This document shows, piece after piece, positions 8,362 to 16,404 of a stretch of DNA of 64,000 bases. Under the pieces are notes generated by a model. That model ran no database searches. It saw only the letters and a program-made list of their open reading frames with translations, and was not told the DNA's origin. The first letter of the stretch is position 1. Every line of letters begins with the position of its first letter. This DNA comes from Arthrobacter_D sp015752045. Lineage in GTDB: Bacteria > Actinomycetota > Actinomycetes > Actinomycetales > Micrococcaceae. The stretch is taken from NCBI RefSeq assembly GCF_015752045.1, contig NZ_JADOUS010000001.1, positions 248,001 through 312,000 on the forward strand. The letters are read 5' to 3'. Both the position numbers and the translations under genes were made by a program.

Positions 8362-9276
8362 TCAGACCTTTACGTATCGTCGGAGGGTGAGCAGGGATGA
8401 GAGCCCTGCGAGGAGGGCGCCGAGCAGGATGAGCGCCGGAACCAGGAGCAGGACCTGCTGGGAGGAGATGAACGCCGTCTGCGGGAAGGTGTTCGCGAGC
8501 CAGCCGTCGATCAGGAAGCGGGAGGCCCCCCACAGCGTCGCCGACGCGAGGACCGCCCCGATCACGGCGGCGATCACCCCCTCGAGGATGAACGGCAGCT
8601 GGATGACCGCCTTGGATGCCCCGACGAGGCGCATGATGCCCGTCTCCCGCCGGCGGCTGAAGGCCGAGAGCCGGATGGTCGTGGCGATCAGCAGGATCGC
8701 GCAGAAGGTCATGATGCCGGCGATCACGAGCGCGACGACGGACGCCCAGTTCATGTAGCGGAAGATCGCCTCCAGGAAGTCCCGCTGGTCGCTGACCGCA
8801 TCGACGCCCGGCTCCGACGAGAAGGCCTCGTTGATGACCTCGTACTTCTCGGCGTCGACGAGGCTGACGCGGAAGGATTCGGGGAGCTGCTCCGCGGTGA
8901 CGGAGTCGACGATCGGCGAGTTCGCGAACTGGTCGCGGAAGTGGACGAGCGCCTCCTCCTGCGTCTCGTGGGTGACGGTGTCGACGTACGGGGCGAACTG
9001 CTCGGATTCCAGCCTGGCCTCGATGGCCACCCGCTGGTCCTCGGTGACCGGCCCGGTGGCGCAGCTCGTCTCCGAGGAGTTGTCCACGCAGAGGTAGATG
9101 GTGACCTGGACGCGGTCGTACCAGTAGCCCTTCATCTGGTTGATCTGCAGCTGGAAGAGCCCGGCCGCGCCGACGAAGGTCAGCGAGATGAACGTCACGA
9201 GGATCACGGAGGTGACCATGGACAGGTTCCGGCGGATGCCCGAGCCGATCTCGGACAGGATGAAGGCGACCCTCAT
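8362..9276 (-). CDS. ftsX: Cell division ABC transporter permease FtsX
   Basis: Membrane subunit of FtsEX, which transmits ATP hydrolysis across the membrane to activate a wall hydrolase at the division site. The 304 residues show the FtsX topology: a helix at about 20-40, a large extracellular domain with CVDNSSETSCATG (two Cys that could pair), then three helices at the C-terminal side, with a conserved cytoplasmic segment SAFSRRRETGIMRLVGAS. Its ATG overlaps the ftsE stop by 4 bases. Confidence 0.95.
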   Translation of the reverse strand: MRVAFILSEIGSGIRRNLSMVTSVILVTFISLTFVGAAGLFQLQINQMKGYWYDRVQVTIYLCVDNSSETSCATGPVTEDQRVAIEARLESEQFAPYVDTVTHETQEEALVHFRDQFANSPIVDSVTAEQLPESFRVSLVDAEKYEVINEAFSSEPGVDAVSDQRDFLEAIFRYMNWASVVALVIAGIMTFCAILLIATTIRLSAFSRRRETGIMRLVGASKAVIQLPFILEGVIAAVIGAVLASATLWGASRFLIDGWLANTFPQTAFISSQQVLLLVPALILLGALLAGLSSLLTLRRYVKV

Positions 9277-9977
9277 CCGGCCATCGCTTCGGGCCGGCCC
9301 ACGTAGATGCCCTGGGCGTCGTCGCGCACCACCGACCCGCCGCGGAGTTCGACGACGCGCTTGCGCATCGTGTTCACGATGTCGTCGTCGTGCGTGGCCA
9401 TGACCACCGTGGTGCCGTTCTGGTTGATCGTGTCGAGGATCTTCATGATGCCCATGGAGGTGGTCGGGTCGAGGTTTCCGGTGGGCTCGTCGGCCAGCAG
9501 GATCCCGGGGCGGTTGACGATGGCGCGCGCGATCGCGACGCGCTGCTGCTCGCCGCCGGAGAGTTCGTGCGGCATCCGGTTGTTCTTGCCCTCGAGGCCC
9601 ACGGTGGCGAGGACGTCGGGCACGGTGTCGCGGATGACGGCCCGGCTCCTGCCGATGACCTGCATCGCGAAGGCGACGTTCGCGAAGACCGTCTTGTTGG
9701 GCAGGAGGCGGAAGTCCTGGAAGACGACCCCGATGCCCCGACGCAGGCGCGGCACGCGCCAGCTGGGGATGTTGGCCACGTTCTGGCCGGCCACGTAGAC
9801 CGCACCCCGGGAGGCCCGGTCCTCCTTGAGCACCAGACGGATGAACGTCGACTTGCCGGAACCCGAAGCGCCCACGAGGAAGACGAACTCACCGCGGTCG
9901 ATGTCGAGGGAGACGGCATCGAGGGCGGGCTGCGACGTGGTGTCGTAGGTCTTCGTGACGTCGTCGAATCTGATCAT
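9273..9977 (-). CDS. ftsE: Cell division ABC transporter ATP-binding protein FtsE
   Basis: ATPase of FtsEX. All ABC motifs are present: Walker A GASGSGKST, Q-loop VVFQDFRLLP, signature LSGGEQQR, Walker B GILLADEPTGNLD and the switch ATHDDD. ATG 9977 gives the usual MIRF start; an in-frame GTG two codons upstream (9983) is possible. Neither has a strong Shine-Dalgarno. It is the first gene of ftsE-ftsX-M23 hydrolase, with prfB upstream in the same direction and a promoter-like element in between. Confidence 0.95.
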   Translation of the reverse strand: MIRFDDVTKTYDTTSQPALDAVSLDIDRGEFVFLVGASGSGKSTFIRLVLKEDRASRGAVYVAGQNVANIPSWRVPRLRRGIGVVFQDFRLLPNKTVFANVAFAMQVIGRSRAVIRDTVPDVLATVGLEGKNNRMPHELSGGEQQRVAIARAIVNRPGILLADEPTGNLDPTTSMGIMKILDTINQNGTTVVMATHDDDIVNTMRKRVVELRGGSVVRDDAQGIYVGRPEAMAG

Positions 9978-10070
9978 GATCACTCTGCGCCCGTGGATCG
10001 CCGGGGCACGGGCATTGGCTCGGGGAAGGGAGCGCCGGCTCCTCGACTATAACGACTAGTCGGGATACGC

Positions 10071-10099
10071 CCTATACCTCTGCGGTGTGTCGCGGGCAA
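10071..10099 (-). promoter_or_regulatory. Candidate sigma-70-type promoter for ftsEX
   Basis: On the minus strand TTGCCC, a 17-base spacer and TATAGG lie about 95 bases upstream of the ftsE start, in the gap after prfB. The -35 part overlaps a small 5-bp hairpin (10093-10106). It suggests ftsEX can be transcribed independently of prfB. Confidence 0.4.
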
Positions 10100-10145
10100 G
10101 AGCCCGAGCAGGAAACAAGTGGTTTGTGCCGGAAGACGCGTAGCC

Positions 10146-11261
10146 CTACGTGGTGTCGTTGCGGTTGTTCGTGCGCCAGCGGATGCCTGCGTCGATGAAA
10201 TCGTCGATCTCGCCGTCGAACACCGACGACGTGTTGCCGACCTCGTGATTCGTGCGCAGGTCCTTGACCATCTGGTACGGGTTCAGCACGTAGGAGCGCA
10301 TCTGGTCACCCCACGAGGCCTTGACGTCGCCCGCGAAAGCCTTCTTCTCGGCGTCCTCCTGCTCCTTCTTGAGCAGCAGGAGCCGCGACTGGAGCACCCG
10401 CATGGCGGCCGCGCGGTTCTGGATCTGCGACTTCTCGTTCTGCATGGAGACGACGACCCCTGTGGGCAGGTGGGTCAGGCGGACCGCCGAGTCCGTCGTG
10501 TTGACCGACTGGCCGCCGGGACCGGAGGACCGGAAGACGTCGACGCGGATCTCGTTGTCCGGGACCTCGATGACGTCCGTCCCCTCGATCAGCGGGATGA
10601 CCTCGACGGCGGCGAAGGAGGTCTGGCGGCGGCCCTGGTTGTCGAAGGGGCTGATGCGGACGAGGCGGTGGGTCCCGGCCTCCACCGACAGCGTGCCGAA
10701 GGCGTAGGGCGCCTTGACCTCGAACGTCGCGGACTTGAGGCCCGCCTCCTCGGCGTAGGAGGTGTCGAGGACCTGCGTCGGATACCCGTGGCGTTCGGCC
10801 CAGCGCAGGTACATGCGCAGGAGCATCTCGGCGAAATCGGCGGCGTCCACGCCGCCTGCGCCGGAGCGGATGGTGACCACGGCCTCGCGCTCGTCCCACT
10901 CACCGGCCAGCAGCGTGACGATCTCCAGGTCGTCGAGGGACCTGCCGAGGGAGACGAGCTCCCGCTCGGCCTCGGCGAGGGAATCCTCGTCGTTCTCGTC
11001 CTGCGCGAGCCCGACGAGGACCTCGAGGTCGTCGATCCGGCTCTCGAGGGTCTCGAGGCGCTCGAGCGCCGACTGCCGGTGCGACAGCTTCGAGGTCACC
11101 TTCTGGCCCGCGGCGGGATCGTCCCAGAGATCCGGGGCCCCCGCTTCCTCGCTCAGCTCATCGATGTCCTTGCGGATTCCCTCGACGTCGGAGACCTGCT
11201 CGATGGACTGGTACTTGGCGCGGAGGGCGCGGATCTCTGCCGGAAAATCAGTGGTTGCCAT
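10146..11261 (-). CDS. prfB: Peptide chain release factor 2
   Basis: Terminates translation at UGA and UAA. The 371-residue protein has the RF2 discriminator tripeptide SPF in HRLVRISPFDNQG and the catalytic GGQ in RSSGPGGQSVN. There is no in-frame UGA near codon 25, so the autoregulatory +1 frameshift known from many bacteria is absent here. The order prfB-ftsE-ftsX-smpB also occurs in Mycobacterium. Confidence 0.97.
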   Translation of the reverse strand: MATTDFPAEIRALRAKYQSIEQVSDVEGIRKDIDELSEEAGAPDLWDDPAAGQKVTSKLSHRQSALERLETLESRIDDLEVLVGLAQDENDEDSLAEAERELVSLGRSLDDLEIVTLLAGEWDEREAVVTIRSGAGGVDAADFAEMLLRMYLRWAERHGYPTQVLDTSYAEEAGLKSATFEVKAPYAFGTLSVEAGTHRLVRISPFDNQGRRQTSFAAVEVIPLIEGTDVIEVPDNEIRVDVFRSSGPGGQSVNTTDSAVRLTHLPTGVVVSMQNEKSQIQNRAAAMRVLQSRLLLLKKEQEDAEKKAFAGDVKASWGDQMRSYVLNPYQMVKDLRTNHEVGNTSSVFDGEIDDFIDAGIRWRTNNRNDTT

Positions 11262-11359
11262 GGTCCTTCCAGCCTACGTCATGGGCGCAGGCGGGCGGCG
11301 GAGCGTCGAGGATCGACCCCGGGGCGCACCTCGGGTCCGCTTCGTGTCCCTCGCCCCGG

Positions 11360-11845
11360 CTACCGGACCAGCTCGGCCCGCGCGTCTGCCTGCGCGAGGA
11401 TCGGGATGCCGGCGGGCACGAGGAAGTTCACGATCGGCGGGCGGACGACGGCGGTGAGGACGACCCGCGCGGTCCGGCCGTCCTCCGCGCCGGTGGACGG
11501 GTCGATGGACAGCTGCTCGAACCGGGCTCCGGCACCGGTGGCGGCGAGGTAGCCCGCCGCCGACTCCTCCACACCGGAATCCTGCAGGGCCGGAAGCGGC
11601 GGCGTCGGATCACCTCCGCCCACGCCGACGTCGATGCTGTAGTTGTCCGCGGCTGCCAGCGCGGCGCCGTCGGCCACCGACAGCAGCTTCTTGTGCCCGA
11701 TGTAGACGGCTGACACGGCGAGGACGACGGTGACGACGAGGAGGCAGACGAGGAGGTATCCGATGACCAGGACACCGACCTGCCCCTCGTCCGAGCGGTC
11801 GGCTGCCGCACCCGCGGTGCCTGCTCTCTCGGCGGGGCGTGTCAT
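11360..11845 (-). CDS. TadG/TadE-like pilus assembly protein, 161 aa
   Basis: Minor-pilin-like protein of the Flp/Tad system. The N-terminus has the short acidic segment DEGQVGVLVIGYLLVCLLVV leading into one transmembrane helix. After it, HKKLLSVADGAALAAADNY is the characteristic TadG/Rv3654c-like stretch. ATG 11845 overlaps the upstream gene's stop by 4 bases; the longer open frame upstream is out-of-frame sequence of that gene. Last gene of the tad operon. Confidence 0.75.
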   Translation of the reverse strand: MTRPAERAGTAGAAADRSDEGQVGVLVIGYLLVCLLVVTVVLAVSAVYIGHKKLLSVADGAALAAADNYSIDVGVGGGDPTPPLPALQDSGVEESAAGYLAATGAGARFEQLSIDPSTGAEDGRTARVVLTAVVRPPIVNFLVPAGIPILAQADARAELVR

Positions 11846-12417
11846 CCGAAGCGCTCGACGATCTGGGTCGACGTGGCGTCCACGGTGGCGGCCGAGGGAT
11901 GGGTGCCCGCGATGGCGGGGATCAGCGGGAGCGGGACCTCGAGGCGGACGACCACGGTCACGGTCGACCCCGGCGCGAGGCATGCCTCGCTGCAGGCGAT
12001 GTCCACCACGGCCTGCTCCGGTGTGAAGCCGAAATCGGCCAGGGCGATGCGGACGGCCGCCCGAGCCCTGGCATCGGCTTCCTGCGGGGTGGCCGCATCC
12101 GCATAGACCTTCGCCGCCTGGTCGGCGGCCCCGACGACAGCGAAGGATCCACCCTGGAGCTGCCCGACGGTCAGGACGAGGTAGACGACCGGCACGAGGA
12201 GCAGCACCCCCAGGAACACGAACTCCACGACGGCGCTGCCGTCCTCCGCGCCCGGACGCGGACGCCCCGGGACAGGACAGCCTGCCGCCGGGCCCGCGCC
12301 GCCTCCTGGACCGGCGCGGCGTCCGGCGCGGCGTCCGGCGCGGCCTCCTGGACCGGCGCGGTGTCCGGCGCGGCGTCCGGACCCTCCGGGGCCCGGTTCA
12401 GGACGGGAGCGCCGCAT
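11842..12417 (-). CDS. TadE-like pilus protein with Arg/Gly-rich repeat N-terminus
   Basis: The pilin-like motif EDGSAVVEFVFLGVLLLVPVV starts only at about residue 58; the rest resembles TadE family minor pilins (AADQAAKVYADAA). The first ~57 residues are a Pro/Gly/Arg-rich repeat made by 42-bp and 12-bp DNA repeats (12302-12380). ATG 12417 is supported by a strong GGAGGT 8 bases upstream, inside the preceding tadE gene, which it overlaps by 20 bases. The long basic extension before the helix is unusual for this family. A later start would need a non-standard codon. Confidence 0.65.
   Translation of the reverse strand: MRRSRPEPGPGGSGRRAGHRAGPGGRAGRRAGRRAGPGGGAGPAAGCPVPGRPRPGAEDGSAVVEFVFLGVLLLVPVVYLVLTVGQLQGGSFAVVGAADQAAKVYADAATPQEADARARAAVRIALADFGFTPEQAVVDIACSEACLAPGSTVTVVVRLEVPLPLIPAIAGTHPSAATVDATSTQIVERFG
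12302..12380. repeat. 42-bp tandem repeat with 12-bp subrepeats in a TadE-like gene
   Basis: CCTCCTGGACCGGCGCGG recurs with a 42-bp period (12302 and 12344), and between the two copies the 12-mer GTCCGGCGCGGC is itself repeated. The second 42-bp unit is degenerate toward its end. It encodes the Arg/Gly-rich head of the overlapping protein and is a likely slippage site; 42 and 12 are both multiples of 3, so length changes stay in frame. Confidence 0.7.
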
Positions 12418-12814
12418 GGCCGCGCACCTCCATGATCCCCGCCGGTCCGATCAGTCCGATGACGGGCAGCGGGGCGCGAACGACCACCTCCAGGGTCCTC
12501 ACGCCGCCGACCGTGCTCTCACCGACCGAGATGTCGGATCCGTAGGAATCGGCGAGCGAGCCGCGGATCAGGTCCTCCGCGCGTCCGACGGCGTCCTGCG
12601 GGGAGCGATCCGCGAGCGTGCCGTAGCGTGCCCCCGAGGCAGCGGCGTCGATGAGCGTGTTCCGCACGTGCAGGACGAGCGTCAGCTGGATGATCGCGAT
12701 GAAGACGACCGTCAGCAGGCCTCCGATCAGGGCGAAGTCGACGACTGCGGCACCACGCTCGCCATCCTCGCGGCGTCCGCGACCGGCACGGGGATCCAGC
12801 ACGGCCAAGACCAT
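12398..12814 (-). CDS. TadE-family pilus assembly protein, 138 aa
   Basis: Pseudopilin of the Tad system. The signature RGAAVVDFALIGGLLTVVFIAI carries the conserved small-residue/acidic motif ahead of a single transmembrane helix. Next comes VLHVRNTLIDAAASGARYG, typical of TadE. It starts 3 bases after the Flp pilin stop. The C-terminal two thirds should be extracytoplasmic. Confidence 0.8.
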   Translation of the reverse strand: MVLAVLDPRAGRGRREDGERGAAVVDFALIGGLLTVVFIAIIQLTLVLHVRNTLIDAAASGARYGTLADRSPQDAVGRAEDLIRGSLADSYGSDISVGESTVGGVRTLEVVVRAPLPVIGLIGPAGIMEVRGHAALPS

Positions 12815-12817
12815 GGC

Positions 12818-13033
12818 CTAGGGCGAGACCTGATCGATCGCCTGGTTGAACAGGCCTTCGAGGGCCGGCCCGGCGATCGCCAGCAGGGCGGCGACGAGGA
12901 CCGCCGACATCAGCGTGATCATCACCCAGCCCGGTACGTCGCCCCGTTCCCGGTCCCCGGACCTGCCCAGCAGGATTGCCCTGGCGCTGAGGAGCAGTTG
13001 GACGAGGCGTGCGGCGCTGGGCAGGATCTTCAT
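12818..13033 (-). CDS. Short Flp-type pilin-like membrane protein, 71 aa
   Basis: Probable major subunit of the Tad pilus. A basic head of about 30 residues is followed by RGDVPGWVMITLMSAVLVAALLAI, a single helix in the place where Flp prepilins have theirs, and a short tail. AAAGGGG lies 7-8 bases before ATG. The position between tadC and tadE is where the flp gene sits in actinobacterial tad operons. The processing motif differs from classical Gly-XXXX-Glu-Tyr, so the pilin call is from size and context. Confidence 0.6.
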   Translation of the reverse strand: MKILPSAARLVQLLLSARAILLGRSGDRERGDVPGWVMITLMSAVLVAALLAIAGPALEGLFNQAIDQVSP

Positions 13034-13066
13034 GGCGTTTCCCCTTTTGTTGGTGTGGTTGCAGTG

Positions 13067-14008
13067 TCAGAAGCCGAGGTTGATCAGGGCGATGCCCGGG
13101 TAGACGGCGAAGAGGACGGTCAGCGGGAGGACTCCGAATACCAGCGGGACCATCATCGCGATCTCCTTCTTGCCTGCGGATTCCATCAGCTCGCGCTTCG
13201 CGAGGTCGCGGACGTCCTGCGCCTGGGCACGGAGGACGTCGGCGAGCGGCGTCCCGCGCTGGACCGCCACCGTGATGCCGTCGACGAAGCGAGCGAGCGG
13301 GGCGAGGCGCGTCCGGTGCGAGAATTCCTGCAGCGCCTCCACGAGCGGCTTGCCCGCGCGGGTCGCGGCGAGCACGAGGGCGAACTCGTCGGCCAGCTCC
13401 CCGGTCGCTGTCCTGCAGATGCGCTCGAGCGCGCCCGTCGTGCTCTCCCCCGCGGAGACGGCCAGGGCCATGAGCTCCGCGAGGCTCGGGAACTCGGCCA
13501 GCATGCGGGCCTCACGCCTCTTGATGTCCGCCGAGAGGACGTAGTCGCGGCCGACGAAGCCCATGACGGAGCAGCCGAGCACGATGACGACGGCGAGCGG
13601 CACGTTGACCGACCCCGAAGCCGCCAGGAGCACCATGACCAGTGTCGAGGCGGCGAGCCCGCCCGCAGCCCAGAGCAGTTGCTGGGCCCGGAAGTCGGCT
13701 GCCGTCTGCTCACGTCCGGCCTGTGCGAGCCTGCGCACGAGGGTCGCGGCCGCCGGGTTGAAACGGTGCGACCACGCGACGGCGTCGGCCAGCAGGGGGC
13801 GGGTGATGCGTTCGAGCGGTCCGAAGGGGGTGACGTTACCCGGCGGATCGGCGAGCAGCCTGGACCGTACGTCCACCGCGCGTAGTTGGGGCGCGATGCG
13901 CTGCGTCAGGGTTGTCGCACGCATCGCCGGGAGGCGGACGACGACCAGCCAGAGACCGGCACCGAGCAGGAGGCCGCAGAGCATCGCCAGTGCGACCGTC
14001 GGCGTCAC
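13067..14008 (-). CDS. tadC: Type II secretion F-family platform protein TadC
   Basis: Inner-membrane platform component of the Tad/Flp machine. A GspF/TadC domain lies in the C-terminal half, with the helices VMGFVGRDYVLS and PLVFGVLPLTVLFAVYPG, and cytoplasmic helices containing EFPSLAELMALAVSAGESTTGALERI, typical of TadC. Its ATG overlaps the tadB stop by 4 bases. Confidence 0.85.
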   Translation of the reverse strand: MTPTVALAMLCGLLLGAGLWLVVVRLPAMRATTLTQRIAPQLRAVDVRSRLLADPPGNVTPFGPLERITRPLLADAVAWSHRFNPAAATLVRRLAQAGREQTAADFRAQQLLWAAGGLAASTLVMVLLAASGSVNVPLAVVIVLGCSVMGFVGRDYVLSADIKRREARMLAEFPSLAELMALAVSAGESTTGALERICRTATGELADEFALVLAATRAGKPLVEALQEFSHRTRLAPLARFVDGITVAVQRGTPLADVLRAQAQDVRDLAKRELMESAGKKEIAMMVPLVFGVLPLTVLFAVYPGIALINLGF

Positions 14009-14862
14009 CGGAGTACCCGCTGATCCTCGGGCAGTGCCCCGATCCGGAGCATGACGCGATAGCAGACGACGGATACCGCGAGCCCTCCCAGCAGCACCAC
14101 CGCACCGCCTGCCGTGTTGTAGGCGCGCACGGCCTCCGGCCGGGTGGACAGGAGCATGAGGACGAACCAGGGAGCCGCGACGGCCAGGCGTGCCGCGTTG
14201 ATCGTCCAGGACTGGCGCGCCTCCAGTTCGCTGCGGGTGCGGGCAGCGTCACGCAGGAACTCGGACAGCGTGCCGAGCAGGCGGCCGAGATCCGAGCCGC
14301 CCACCTCCCGCGTCATGCGGAGCGCCTCGACGATGCGGTCCGCGACCGGGTCCGCCAGCCGCTCCTTGAGCCGGTTGAGTGCGTCGTCGAACCGTCCGCC
14401 CGCGCGGTAGTCGGAGCCGAAGGCCCGGAAGGCCGCCCTCAGTTCGAGCGGCCCCTTCTCGCCCAGCTGGATGAGAGCCTCGGGGAGCGAAAGGCCGGCG
14501 CGGATGGCCGATCGGAGATGGTCCACGACATCGGGCCACAGCTCACGCAGCGAAGCGGTGCGTTTCGCGGCGCGCCATTTGACGATGGAGAACGGCAGGA
14601 ACCCGCCGAAGAGCGCGAAGCACAGAGCGATCGGCGCCGAGCCGGTCAGCACGAACCCGACGAGCAGTACCGTCAGCCCCGTCGCACCGCAGGAGGCGAG
14701 CAGCCCGCGGGCCGAGACCCGCTCGACCCCGGCGCGCAGGAGGAGGTCTCCGAGGGGCTGCCGCCGCGTGGGCGCCCGACGTCCCCTCGCGGGCCGCTCC
14801 CAGCACGACCACCAGATCAGGAACAGGCCGACGCCGAGACCGACGCCCACGGCCGTGTTCAC
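14005..14862 (-). CDS. tadB: Type II secretion F-family platform protein TadB
   Basis: Second inner-membrane platform protein. It has an N-terminal helix, two mid helices, a cytoplasmic GspF-like domain (LRELWPDVVDHLRSAIRAGLSLPEALIQLG, then EALRMTREVGGSDLGRLLGTLSEFLRDAA) and a final pair of helices. It overlaps both neighbours by 4 bases, so tadA-tadB-tadC is a coupled unit. Confidence 0.85.
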   Translation of the reverse strand: MNTAVGVGLGVGLFLIWWSCWERPARGRRAPTRRQPLGDLLLRAGVERVSARGLLASCGATGLTVLLVGFVLTGSAPIALCFALFGGFLPFSIVKWRAAKRTASLRELWPDVVDHLRSAIRAGLSLPEALIQLGEKGPLELRAAFRAFGSDYRAGGRFDDALNRLKERLADPVADRIVEALRMTREVGGSDLGRLLGTLSEFLRDAARTRSELEARQSWTINAARLAVAAPWFVLMLLSTRPEAVRAYNTAGGAVVLLGGLAVSVVCYRVMLRIGALPEDQRVLR

Positions 14863-16085
14863 GCCCGCGCCCCCAGAAGGGACGCGACGTCGACGCCTGC
14901 GGCCGCGAACTTCTCCTCGGTGGGCATGCCGGTGGCCGTCAGCTCCAGGCTTCCGTCGATGCGGGTGAAGACCGGGGAGGACTCGATGACGCCGTTCTCC
15001 ACGCGCCGCCCCAGTGCCATGATCTCGGTGACCCGCCGCTGTCCGCCGGGTAACCGTGCGCAGTGCACCACCAGGTCGATGCAGGAGGCGACGGTCGGCA
15101 CCACGAAACTGCTGGAGATGTTCTCGCCGGCCAGGAGCGGCAGGGTGCAGATCTTGGTGATGGCGTCGTGCGCGCTGTTGGCATGGACGCTACACATCCC
15201 GGGAAGCCCACTGTTGAGGGCGATGAGCATGTCCAGGCTCTCGGCCTCGCGCACCTCGCCGACGATCAGCCGGTCGGGGCGCATCCGGAGAGCTTCCTTC
15301 ACGAGGCGGCGCAGGGGGATCTCCCCCTGCCCTTCGAGGTTGGGCTGGCGGCACTGCAGACCGACGACGTCGCGCAGTGGCAGCTGGAGTTCGAAGATCT
15401 CCTCGACGGTGATGACCCTCTCCCTCGGGCCGATGGATGCTCCCAGGCAGTTGAGCATCGTCGTCTTCCCGGCCTGGGTCGCCCCGGAGACCAGGATGTT
15501 CAGGCCGCTGACGACAGCCGCCCCGAGGAACCGTGCGGCGTGGGGAGACAGCGTGCCCAGCTCCACGAGGTGCTCGAGCCTCGAGGCACGCGCGATGAAC
15601 TTCCGGATGTTCACGGACCAGTGGTTGCGGGTCACATCGGGGATCACGACGTGCAGCCTCGAACCATCGGGCAGGGAGGCGTCGACGAACGGCGAGGACA
15701 GGTCGAGGCGCCGCCCGGAGGACTTCAGCATCTTCTCGACGAGGTCCCGGACCTGCTGGTCGGTCAGCGACAATGCCGTGAGCTGCGATTCACCGTCCCG
15801 CGCGATGTAGATCTCCGACGGCGCATTGATCCAGATCTCCTCGATGGTCGGATCATCGAGGAGGGGCTGGAGGGCGCCGAATCCGGCGACGGCGTCGTAG
15901 ATCTGCTTCCGCGCGGAATCCAGCCGCCCGAGAGGTGGGAGGACCCCGAGCACCGACCGCTCCTCGTAGTCGGCGACCGCGTCGTGCACCAGGAGTTGCA
16001 CCTCGCCGATCTGGCGGGCGGGATCGAGTCCGCGCCTGCGGATGAGTTCCCGCACCTCGCCCTCGACCAAGCGAACAGCATCCAT
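14859..16085 (-). CDS. tadA: Tad/Flp pilus assembly ATPase TadA (CpaF)
   Basis: Secretion ATPase powering pilus assembly. The 408 residues carry Walker A SGATQAGKTT near residue 200 (consensus is GGTGSGKT; Ala and Gln replace usual residues), VITVEEIFELQL for the Asp box, RPDRLIVGEVREAE as Walker B, and the His box SVHANSAHDAI. ATG 16085 has GGGGGA 6 bases upstream. First gene of tadA-tadB-tadC-flp-tadE-tadE/G-tadG. No prepilin peptidase or CpaB/CpaE gene is in this operon; a SAF/MinD-like pair lies about 35 kb away. Confidence 0.93.
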   Translation of the reverse strand: MDAVRLVEGEVRELIRRRGLDPARQIGEVQLLVHDAVADYEERSVLGVLPPLGRLDSARKQIYDAVAGFGALQPLLDDPTIEEIWINAPSEIYIARDGESQLTALSLTDQQVRDLVEKMLKSSGRRLDLSSPFVDASLPDGSRLHVVIPDVTRNHWSVNIRKFIARASRLEHLVELGTLSPHAARFLGAAVVSGLNILVSGATQAGKTTMLNCLGASIGPRERVITVEEIFELQLPLRDVVGLQCRQPNLEGQGEIPLRRLVKEALRMRPDRLIVGEVREAESLDMLIALNSGLPGMCSVHANSAHDAITKICTLPLLAGENISSSFVVPTVASCIDLVVHCARLPGGQRRVTEIMALGRRVENGVIESSPVFTRIDGSLELTATGMPTEEKFAAAGVDVASLLGARA

Positions 16086-16404
16086 TGATGTCCCCCATGT
16101 ATTCGCCCGTCGACGCCGATCCGCCGTCCGGACGCGGAATCGCTTCCGCCGCCTTCACCCTACTGAACAGAAGCGTGCCCGAACAGAGCGGGAGAGGGAT
16201 GTGCATAAACCCCGGCATGAGATGACAATCACAGCGATGCGTGGCGCGCAAGAGCAACACGCCGACACGGATACGGACATAAGCGCAGGTTTTGCCTAAG
16301 ATTCCACTTTCACTTCCGAAACGTTAGTCACGTTGGTAACAGAACTGTAGTCTGCACGGGAATTCAATCAGCTGGCTGACGCCCGGAATCTGCTGGAGAA
16401 ACCC
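16086..16404. other. Divergent intergenic region between the tad operon and the LGFP protease gene
   Basis: 319 bp without a gene and less GC-rich than its surroundings. It must hold the tadA promoter and the protease promoter. The only clear structure is the direct repeat at 16327-16340. No convincing -35/-10 pair was found by eye. Confidence 0.6.
16327..16340 (+). promoter_or_regulatory. Direct repeat GTCAC-N4-GTAAC, possible response-regulator site
   Basis: Two similar pentamers with a 9-base period, about 65 bases upstream of the protease GTG. The shape resembles direct-repeat sites reported for MtrA-type regulators, and lpqB (part of the mtrAB-lpqB cluster) is in this window. The match is by eye and weak. 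Confidence 0.25.

Noticed and set aside
10146..11261. Programmed +1 frameshift in prfB
   Set aside because: No in-frame UGA near codon 25; the gene is one continuous frame.
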